DNA from: Sialis fuliginosa | Taxonomy: Eukaryota > Arthropoda > Insecta > Megaloptera > Sialidae | Length of the DNA: 64,000 nt | Assembly: GCA_961205875.1 (NCBI GenBank) | Contig: OY540815.1 | Span: 15,437,638-15,501,637, forward strand | Direction: 5' to 3' | Shown: positions 41,001 through 53,000 of the stretch, in pieces | Layout: each line of letters starts with the position of its first letter | Position numbering within the stretch: the stretch's first letter is position 1 | The notes under the pieces: model-generated | Databases searched by the model: none | Told to the model about the DNA's origin: nothing | Seen by the model: only the letters and a program-made list of their open reading frames with translations | Program-made: the position numbers and the translations under genes

Positions 41001-44000
41001 CTACATTGGTTTTAATGAAATGCAAGGTTTAAGGTATTTCTCGGTGAGCAACAAGGTTCACTATATATGATAGAAAAAGAGAAATAGGTATTGAGACATT
41101 TGAAAAACGAAAATCAAGAGTGAGCTCAAATTTTGTAAATAACTCAAAAAAGATTATAAGAAGCTCTATTCAAAATATTGAAATGATTCACCCACTTCGT
41201 CAAAATAAAATCAATAAATTTAACATTGCCAGTATAGGGTATAAACTCGTTTCTATTTTGACAATATTTTTGCTGACGGATAGATTTTGGATAGAGCTTC
41301 GTATAATATTTTGTTAGTTTATTACAAAATTTGGGCTTAATATTGATTTTTACGAGAAATACCTCACCAAATATTGAAACAGCCTGTACATTAAATTACA
41401 GACTTTAAAATGTACATAATATTACATGCAGTATTATACATAAGTGCATCCATAAATAATAAGTACATATGTATGTACGTACGTGCACAGCTCTGATGTA
41501 CAATGAAATGCAGAAGTGGTCATCCAGTTTTCATTCAAATTCGCATATCACAAACTTCGTAATCTCCTCCCATTTGATTATTATAATATTCAAATCATTT
41601 CTCCATATACCAAACAAAGACAGATATTTTGAAACTCATTTGCTAGATAAAGAAGTACTCTTCGTTTATAGTACTCATATATACTTGTGCGATTAAAATT
41701 GTATAGGTAAATTTTGTAGCAATAAATATTTGATATTCCGAATTTTAGTATTTAAATATGTTAAACTTGATATAAAATTAATTAATGAAATGGACGTATA
41801 TTTGTTAGTTAGAAAAAGATAACCGATAATGTTTGTCTTAATATTTCGAATCTGTTGTAAGCGATTCTGACCTTTACGGTAGCAGACGACTTCTGAAGCC
41901 CATAGTACATAAGCAAACTAGGTATTTTAAATTAAAATAAGTAACGAAATTTCTTTTCAAAAAAGTACTACAATATCTAATGTTTAAACACTCCAAATTG
42001 AAATAATACAAATAGATTTTTTTAAACACACACTAACGTTGTTACGCCGTTTATTACCGAGATGAAAGAATCGAAAATTTTCATATAATTTTTCAGTTTT
42101 CGAACATAGCCGTTACAGACTTAATAAATTAAGCACAAATATACGTTTTGGTAAGCTGTATTGATTATAGTCTAATTATATAAACCTATTATACGTATAT
42201 GTGAATATCTAGAGTATGTAATTGACACACATACAAAATGCAATAGATTATTATTACAATTAATAATTAAATTCTGTACCAAATCACATTTTCTATTTTT
42301 TATTAACCGATACATTTAATATGTAAATATGTGATTTAGACTTTGGGTTCAAAAGCTGAATCTATTTCCAATGACGGTCTGGAGGCCATAGCAAGCTAAA
42401 GCAGCGTTTTCATGGATCGACCTGAGTTGAATGACGTGGTCCGTTCGACTAGATTGAATCCGTGAAAAAAATAACATCGTCGAATACCAAGTTCAAAGCT
42501 AGTTTACACATTCAATTTGCATTTGACTTATCTTCAATTTAATGATTGTTCAACTGAAGTCGACTCGTGAAAACGCCGCTTAAAATGCGATGATTAAATA
42601 ATAAAAATGACTGCAAGGAAAAATAATCAAAAATTTGATCAAATCTGATCTTATCTATTATTTCGAAAGTAACGTTCTGTACGACAAAAGTCATAAGGAG
42701 TATGTTCCAAACATTTGCGATTTTTTTTTATCCTTTGCTATTTTCCGATAAATTCCCAAAGAATTAAAGACTTACCTATTAAAAATTAAATACTGACAGA
42801 GATTTTTAAAATCCAACACTTTGAAATTTTTTCGTTATATAAAAACATCACAAATGTGAGTTATAAAAAGTATATAATAACACAAAAATGGAATATTTTA
42901 ATCGTATTACCAATTCATGTATAACAACTTTCACGTACTTGTGATCTTTCCAAGATGCTGGTTTTAAAAAGTTCTAAAACTTTTAAAGAATCACCAATTA
43001 TTCCTTAATACTCACATCTAGTCAAGCGTAAACGGAAAAAATACACACAAACACGACAGCCTATCTGAAAGTTTAACTTTGTATAAGTACTTTCTCAATC
43101 TTAGGTCTTAAGGCGAAGCGAAGACATTGTTAAGATGTCGTTTGTAAAGCCTCTTCAAATAAAATTTTCTTTCTATTGTATCATATGTAAACGAAATAAA
43201 ATTGTATTTAAGAAAACACAAATTCTTAATATTTATTTATATAGAGTCATGCAAAGTTTGCAGATGGAAATATAGTATGCCGTGTTTAGGTAAAGGGCAG
43301 TAAGGTGTAAAAAGTAAAAATGAAGAAAACTGAACACGAAGTTTTTGATTTTTTTAAACTGAATTAATAATATATTTTTTCATGACTTCATTATAACTCA
43401 TTTGAGTGTAATAAGATTGCAATTCATCAATATACGTAAATTGAATGACTTACTGTATTTTATTTCTGGAAAATTAAAAGCAAAAATATGTGATTTACTG
43501 CCTTTGTACTGCTTTTTTTCACTGTTTTATTTATTTAGATAGTTTTTTTTTGTCAGAGGTAAAATGCAGAAATGCAGAATAAAAATTCAGTTTTATTTCG
43601 ATATATTTTATTGAGATCAAAATAAAAGTTAGTAATACAAAAAACTTTGCCAAATGAATATCGAATTACAAAATCTTAAAAAGTAATTAATATTTATTGA
43701 CCTTTTTTAAACACATAACAAAAATTAATTTTTATGATGAATTTTTATTGAAGAATGATTACTTAAAAAAATAAAAATATGAAAATAAAAACAATTTACT
43801 ATATAATTTATTTGAAGTAGATAATTTTTTAAAACTATCTTTTCCAAATTATATGAACAACGTGCGTATATTTTGTATATTTTTCAATGGATAAAAGCAG
43901 TATAGTTTAAAATAATAATAAGTAAACAAGTAAGGTTCATATATAAATTTATTTTAGTCTTCATTTAAACAAATTCTAATTTTTATTAATAACATGAACA

Positions 44001-47000
44001 CTACATTGCATATAATGGAAATCTATAGAGACATTTAATTTGACGTGTTTTTTTTTTTTTTTTGTAGAGGGCCCCTAAAAATATTTTGCCCCGTTCTCTT
44101 AGCTACGCCACTGAAAATATAATAAAGTAATGTGAACTTTACCAAATATAAAGTAGTTTTTCCAAACACAGTTTTATAAAATCTCATTTCATCATCCCGT
44201 TGCTTTTAAAATGTATTTTGATATTTGCCATAGGCATTTTATTTTAAAAAAATACTGTTTTATTTATGTATGTATATTTTATTCAACCCACATGCGTAAA
44301 GTACCTACAGCTTGATTCTCTGTATTTATTCTACTTTGAAAAGGTTATATTTATACTATTTTAACTTGCAAATAAAATATCCAAACATGACATTTTAAGT
44401 ATTATTAAAGTAATTGGTCTTTAGAAACATTACCAAATGTTTTGTTGTCATTAAATAATGAAAATAACATTAATAAAATTCAGACACTCTTTAAGTATGT
44501 ATTAATATAAATCTTAATAAATAAAAAATAAAGGGTGTTCAAATTTCAGGTTAACTTTTAAAATCGTAATAAAACACATAAATTATATAAGTACTTTGAA
44601 TGTTAAAATGTTTTTATTTAAAATGAAATTGGAGTTGAATAATCTAAAACTATATCCGATAAGTAACCTCATCTAGCTGCTCCGCGTGCCTCCAATCATT
44701 TGTTAAAAACGCTAATATATTGATATTTCTGCGGCTCATTTGCAGTCATTTAATTAAAATAGTAGTACGTACTTCGGAACCTTTATGGCATACACCAATT
44801 TTTTTCCTTATATGTATGTAAGGTACTGGCATCAATTATGGCCGCTATAAGAGCAAGGTTTACTGTTTTTATGATTGACGGGCTTATTTTTTGTAGGTAA
44901 TTCTCATGAACTCATGTTACTAATAAAACAAATAACTCTTTATTTCATCAATTTAATTACCAAAGTTCGCAAATACCGTTTGCTTTTTAAATTATAGTCT
45001 TTTATTTTGTTTATGTTCTTCTCCAGTAATGGATAAAGTAAAACCAGTAATGAGCACGCAGTGATGAACACTTGTTAATGATTACAAAATGATAAGTACT
45101 ACGACACAGAAGATATAAAAGAAAGAATCGTCAAATTTGAAACAATGTAAAGCAGTTGATATGATAATATAATAATTAATAAATAAATTATACTAATAAT
45201 TAATTTAAATGTCCAACATTTTGACACCTATTGGCCGATTGTCATCAAATCATGCTGTAAGACAGTTAAATGTATATAGATTAATATTCAGAAATGGTAG
45301 TAATCAAATATTAACAAATATTTTTAATTCAGTACATTTAATTTAAAAATAGCCATTACTGGAGTCATATCCAATACTAGTGCCAGTACATTATATGTCT
45401 ATAACGTAAACGACGTCTTATTAACTAATTTCGTATGAAGTGTTTTTATTACTGGTACGTAATAGAAACTAAATCCGTGTGGATAAGCAATTCAAGCCGG
45501 AGAACAATTTTATTCAGATCACATGTAATACGATATGTCGACAAAAAGCTCAGATATATGTATGTACCTATATCAGAGTATGGATGGGTTAGGTGACATT
45601 TCGATATCTACCAAGGCATCGCTAGGAAACACAGCTAGTGTTAAATAAAATTGAAAAACGAGAAATACGTAATTAAAAATTTATAAAGTAAAAAATGTTC
45701 AAGTGAAGTTATTTCTAGAAATGATAAATTGAAAAACTATGTACAAAAAACTACATTAATTTCGATATTTTATTGTTCCGTACCAAAATCGGAAAAAAGA
45801 AAAACTTATAGAATCAATATTGTGTCTGTCTATCTGTCTTAGAGCTGGGCGCGGGCCGTGAATTTTTCGGGTCACGTCGGGTCACAGCCGTGACCCGACG
45901 TGACGTGAGCGATTTTCAAATATTGGATCGTGAGCGGGCGTGATCGTGAGTCAAAATAAAACAATCGGGCGTGACCGGGCGTGAGTACATTTTTGTCGTG
46001 CGTGAGTCCGTGAGTATATGTATGTATATTTTGATATTTCTTTAATTTCTGATCTCATGCATAAATAATCTGTTAAATCGAATTTTTATATTAAACATTT
46101 TATTTATAATATATTATTCGGGTCACGAGCGTGACCTGCCGTGCGTGAGTAAAAAAATAGAATTCGTGAGCGGGCGTGATCGTGAATACTTTTTTTTGTA
46201 ACCGTGAGTGAGCGGGCGTGACTAAAATTTTTTCTCTCGTGAGCGTGCGTGATCGTGAGCAAAAATTACTCACGCGCCCAGCTCTAATCTGTCTGTCACA
46301 GCCCACAAACTACGGAACCGTTTGATGTAGAAAGCTGATATTTGGCATTATAGATAAAAATAAAAATTAAAGTTTTTTACACTTTTTGAGGAGAGCAAAT
46401 GGGTTACCGGGGGAGGGGGCCCCTGAAAAATAATTATTTAAAAGGGGGTCCCTAGACCATGTAAGTTAAAGAACCACTGTAATAGACGAACTAATGGTTC
46501 AATAGTTCTTAAATTTGCTAAAATCAAATTAAATTAACATAATAGAATAAATTAAAAAACTATATATTATTATACGGTACGAGACACTTATACCTACGCG
46601 AGACAACTCGCACTTGACAATATTTATTTTTATTTAACAATGGATTATCCATTGTTTTATTAAGTTAGTCATTTTGGATATTGTTTCACTAAAATATGTG
46701 TTAATTACATATAATTAAAGATAATAATATATACAATATTCCGTTTGAATGTGAAGCAACGTTTGCAGGTTTTGTTTCTAACCGCCATTTTGTGGTTTGA
46801 AGTAATTACTGCGTTGTTGTTATCACTGTCCCCAATTGTGATCAAGAATATAGTTTTCACTTACGACGGTCGAAAACTTTATATATAAAGGAAATTGTGG
46901 TATATTCCCATGGTAAATTCAGTTTTGATCAATTTGAAACCAGGTCAAATATGCAGTTTACACAAAACTTTTTGATATGTGTGAATGTTTTTGATATTTT

Positions 47001-50000
47001 TCAGTCGACGTAGCTGTTTTTTGTTATTTTTTCCATTATATATGTATGTTTATTAGATATTTGCTATTTATTGGTTATGTATAAAAATCTTTTATTTATT
47101 AGTTTACTGTCTGCAGGGGTTATTTTAGTGTGTAGTTAGTAGCTTGTTTCTGCAGTTCCAAAAATTAAAACTTCAGTTGTAAAAGCTAATTTGTGTAGTT
47201 ATAAAATTGCAAGTAGAGCAAAAAAAGGACTCTATAATTTATAAAAGAGAAATATACAAAGTATTGAGCAAAGAAGCCAAAAAAAAAAGGTATTTGCAAT
47301 TGAAAAATTTTCTTAAAATAACACCTGACTGTCTGAATTTGTCATCAGAATTTTGTATTGGTTTTGATGCAGGGACGGACTAAAGAAGGTTGATACCCGA
47401 AGCGTAATATTAGTTATGCACCCTCACCCCCAAAAAATTATTTTAAAACCATTTTTCACAAATATTATTAAAAATACTTATTCCATTTTTTAGTCTTCAT
47501 GGCACACATCGAGAATAGAAGAGCTTGTTGATCAACAAGCTCTTTTACCTTATTATGTAACCCCCCTATATATTTTCAAAGGGACGTACACCCTTCTCTT
47601 AGTCCACCACTGTTTTGATATTAAAATTAAAACTATAAAGAAGAACAGGTGAATTATAATTAACTTGAAAATTAAATCAAATAAAAATATGTCAATTTTG
47701 CGCCACATATGAATTTTATTTAAAATTGACTTATAAACAATTTAGAAAAATACCTATCTGTTTTTAAATAATAAAATAATAATTAAAGAATTTAATATTA
47801 AATAAAAGTCGGAGACGGACATCTACTTTTGTAATTTTTTTTTAAATGTTTTAATTAAAAGTTGTAGATAATATTATTTCTTGTTTTTCGCTATAACCAG
47901 CCGTTAGTTTCTATTCAATAAAGTATAAGAGAAGAAGTGCATACCAAGAGAATCTTAACTCTATACCTGTATAATGAAACTTATCTTTACAATAATAAAG
48001 TCATTTCATTATCTATAATTTAATTCAATTTTGTTATCTACTTTCCTAACATAATTTAAATAACACATTCAGCCAAATCACATTGCATTTGTATTATAAT
48101 ATAATACCTAAAGTAATTTTCTTCACTGTGGTTGTTTGCCTAGAAAAGAAATGAAACATATAAATGAAAGTTTCTTTAAAAAAGAGATAACCTTTTTTTC
48201 TTCTTTGTCTAGCGGTGACAAGACAGCAACGTCCGGTAACAAAACTACTACAAAACATGAAGTATAGCTCCATCACTATTTATCAGAAAACTCTTACTCT
48301 ATCTTTCCACTACTCTTCTCTAAAAATTCTGCTACATTAGAACGGATGTTCGTTTTGTAGAATTGTGAATAAAAGATCGTGTAAATACAGTTATCTCAGA
48401 ATTTTTCTTCTTTGTTATTTCCTACATGCATTATGGCGCCAGTAGTGTGATTAGGTCGATTTGAGTTCACAATGAAATATAAAATATATATGATATTGAA
48501 AAAAAACATATAGGTACCAAGTAAATGCACAGTGCTTCCTCGTGCTAAATTCATCAAAAGTAGTTAATTATTCAACAGTTTAAATAAAAACTGATAAAGT
48601 ATTCAGATGAACTGCCTGTCATTGTTCATACAATTTTATTTAAAAATATTAATTCGAGATTTTTCTTAATACGCGCCTGGTTATTTTTCGTATATTTTTA
48701 ATTTTCTAACAATTTTAATCTAAATCTAAAATTTGCAATTATTTACATAATAATATTAACAAAACGTAAAATTGTATGCTATTGAAACGTTAAAATGACA
48801 TTTAATATGTCGAAGTAAATAGAAATTCAAAAAACCAATGGCGATTTTTAAAACCAATTGAGATAAGAATCTTAGCTTCTGGGTGTAAGCCGCGTCTGTT
48901 TGGTCGTGTTATCGGCCAACGTTTCGTCACAGTGGACATCTTCAGGGCTCTTCTAAAAGTACTTTTAGAAGAGTCCTGAAGATGTCCGACGCGGCTTATA
49001 CCCAGAAGCCAAGATCCTTATCAAGATCACCGCGGAAGCCTCAAGACTTGTATAAATTGAGATAAATCTTTGTAAGAGAATATTTTACAACAAACGTTGT
49101 AAACCTGTATTATAGAAATTTGAATGCTCGACAAAAAATTCTATGAAGTTTTCACGTAACATGTGTCGTTCTTGAGATATCTTGAAAAAATAAATATTTT
49201 GGGATGTCACCCCTCCCCCTTACACACGATTTTGATGATTTCAATCCAGATCCAACCATCCAACCAAGTAAATAAAAATATAACACTTTCGTGTTCTATT
49301 TTTTGGTACGGTATAACAAGAAATACTGTTTATGTACAATGTATATCTGTGTGAATCAGAAAATTAAAAATTCAAAGTCATTATTTCCTTTTCGAAACAT
49401 ATTTCCGTTGTTCGCATACAAGAACGAAGAAACAATGAAACACAAACGAATTATGTGTAATCGATAAATGCCCCTCGGATATTCGCGGTTTGGGGTAGGT
49501 TTAAATATGTTTTTTATATATTTTAACAAAAATATGTTTATATTATATTTATCAGTACAAAACTCATTTGGAACTAAAAGCGTCCAAACATCTGTATGTG
49601 TGTGTGTGAATAAAACAGTGGTATTAAACATTTTCGTATGCAATGGCATAAATGTATACATCATGTACTTATACAGATTTGGTCTACGCAATTAACAATA
49701 CATTCGTATTTAAGGTATTTAAAGAAATATGCCAATTTGTATTTGAGACAAAATACAATATTAATTTTGCAGTTTTTGGATATATAATTAATATTTTAGT
49801 ACCACTGGTCTGCTATAAAGCTGACGCGTGTATGTACGTATAATGAGTAAATAAAAACAGCGGCCGTGAATAATTGCGTACGATTGTAACGCGCTTTATC
49901 TGAAATGTCCAGTTGAAATGTGCGACGATATGACAAAGATAAAAATTACAATTATTAAATTTTATGACAGTGGCCTACATTTTTTTCTATTCATGTAATC

Positions 50001-53000
50001 GTAAATATGAATGAGATAATAAATTTGACGTCCCTATAGAATTTTACAATTATAATACCTCCATGATTTTTTATATCAGATTATTTTGTGGTACAAATTC
50101 GGTCAATTTTTTTTGTAAAAGACACCACAAAATTGCTACTTTATACCTATTACATTTCAATGAATACAAAATTATTGATGAATTGATTTTACAAATAAGA
50201 AACTAATACATAATCAATGATATTTCTTTGACACCACTAATGTCTCTATCATTATACGAGGGTTGCTATTTATATTTCTGACGTAATAATGAAAAAACGA
50301 ATATTGATGATCAAAATTGGTTTTATTGTTTTTCAAAATATTCTTCATGAAGATCAATACACTTTTGCATGCGTTTAAACCAATTTTCGAAGCACTTTTT
50401 CCACTCCGATTAAGGTAAGCTTTCTTATGAGCGTTTGTCGCAGATTATGCGGGATCCAACGCGAACAAATCTTTTTTACGGCCAAATGATCATGCAATAT
50501 TTTATTGATGCTTGTCATACTAATGTCCAAAGATGACTCAATCTCACGGTATGTCACATGACGATCTTGCTTTATCAGTTCGCGCACAGCATCGATGTTT
50601 TCTGGTACAACAACCGATTTTGGACGACCTTCACGGAATTCGTCTTGGAGCTAACATCGGCCACGATTGAATTCGTTATTCCAGTTTGTTACAGTGCTGT
50701 AGGATGGTGCTTTATCACCGTATAAAGAATTAAGTTCATCGATATCCACGTCGAAAGTTATGAAAAATAATCGCACGAAAATGTTCACGAGTTAGTCCAT
50801 TTTTTGTTCGAGATGACTTTTTTAAGTAACTGTAAACACAAATCGCGCTGTTAGGTTATATTCAATAATGTCTAGTTTCCAATGAAAACGACAGATGGCA
50901 CCTGGCAACATTCAATGTTGCCAAGGCCAGAACTATAAATAGCAACCTTCGTATTTATGGTAGAAAACAGTTTATGTAATAAAATGTACGTACCTATTTT
51001 CATGCTGGATTATTGCATAAAGAAAAAATCTGACACGTGTGAACTGCGTACGTGTACAAATCTTTCTGGCGAACTAATAAAAAATAAAAAAATAAAATCG
51101 TAACTACAGAAAATAACGCTCTACAACTTTTATTCTAAACATTTCCTCGAAATATAGCTTTGCTACACTTTTTTACTAATATATTTTATATTAATAAATA
51201 ATAATAGTAATCTCATGTTATTTAAATGGCAAATGGGACCCCCCCCCCCCTCTTGTGGCACCTCTTAAAATTGAACTACATGATAATCCTTGGGCGAAGA
51301 TTTATTTTATGTCAAAATTATTTTTTTTACACACCCTAATATATATATTTCACGTTATACTATCGTATCAGAAAGTAAAAAACTAGTGAAGTGAGTAAAA
51401 TATATACACAATAACATGATAAAAATGTAATAACCACCTAAGCCTTTAATGTTAAAAAAAGGATTTTGTTCGCTACTCGTTTCATGACCATATTAATGAC
51501 GTCCGCTCTCTTTGGCAGCCAGTTAGAAGTTGATTAAAGCGAGATAAGTAGTTGACAATATCCTCTAATGAACCTACATATGTACAAATAAAATAGCTAA
51601 TGAACATCGGTCATATTTAACAAATTTAATAATTGACCATTCGTGACCCGTTAAGTTAATCGAGTGTTTTTATGGGAAAAATGTTTTATGCACAGAAAGC
51701 AAATATTTAATGGAGACTTACCCTTAATCCTACGTTAACTTTTTTAATTAGCGTTTGTACAATCCAGCATCAAAGTCAGAAAGCTCTAACTTATTTATTT
51801 AAAAGCTTAAAAAAGGTTTACATATATAATGATTTCCATGTAATGCATAATTCATTGATATCTTAATATAATTCACGATATTCTCTACCAATGTTTCGTT
51901 GTGCGTTTCTGTAAATGACAAAAATGTGGAAGACTCCGTATTATTTAAAATCATAAAAGTAAAAAGAAATACATGGATGCATGAAATTAAAAAAAATATC
52001 ATTTCTGTGTGATTATATTATATTTTTACTAATTATTTCACACTACTGAACATTATTCGCTTCTGTTATTTATAAAAGATCGTAATGAATAATAAATAAA
52101 CCATGATTGCCAACCACTGAACAATTAAAGTGACTAAACAGAAATTATAATTTGGAATATGCATAAATTATAGCCGGACGTTGTATGGAAATACACTGTA
52201 TGTAATTATTCTTTTTAATGACTGGAAGAATGTGGGCATGTAGCCGAACCATATGAAATAACGTTTGTTTTTTTCTCACTTTTTACAGGGCCGATTGCTC
52301 ATTGGCAGATATTCCAGGGAAAACTGCAGAACATGGCGGTCTTACGACTTTTGGAAAGGTTAGTTTTACTTTCATTAAGTAGGTATTTTTCGAAAAAATT
52401 AAAAAATTCAAGAATAAACACAAAAGATTATAAGAAGTTCTATTAATTTAACAATCATGAATAGATGCAAGATAAAATTTAGCATTTCGAGCTTAATTCC
52501 TACTCGCAATATTATATTTATTGATTTTATTTTCACGATATCTTTTCTCGTAAGTGGTGAATCATTTCAGGATTTCGAATAGAGCTTTTTTTGATTTTTT
52601 TCCAAGAAATTTCACAAATCGAACAAAATTTTTATCTTTACCTTGTTGCTCACCGAGAAATACCTTAATTAAATTTCTCGGTAAAAGAGATAGTATATCT
52701 TATCTGTCATAATAACAATAAAGTTATTTAGTTACCGTAACTCATTTGTCTGTAACAAAACAAATTATACAAGCCATGATCTATGCTAAACGCTTTAAGA
52801 TAACAGACGTAACGCTTCCAAAGTACAGTAAATAATAATAATTTACCTCGGAGATGCGAGACACGCATAGAACGTACGTGATCAAATTTTGTTATACAGC
52901 AAAATGAAATACCATTACTACATATAAATTAGAGAGTAATTATTCAAGATCATCACGAAAGTGTGATTTGTAATCTTGTTCAGGAACTTAGGAAGCGCTT

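Larger units (their letters stand above)
17858..52288. other. Giant dipeptidase intron (34.4 kb) between exons B and C
   Basis: Bounded by the donor at 17858 and the acceptor ending 52288, which join Trp95 in phase. It contains most of the mobile elements listed here and no other host exon that I can support. Confidence 0.88.

Noticed and set aside
49356-49695. Overlapping ORFs on both strands (111 and 75 codons)
   Set aside because: Low-complexity sequence (THTHTD) and the mutual overlap suggest chance; no family resemblance.
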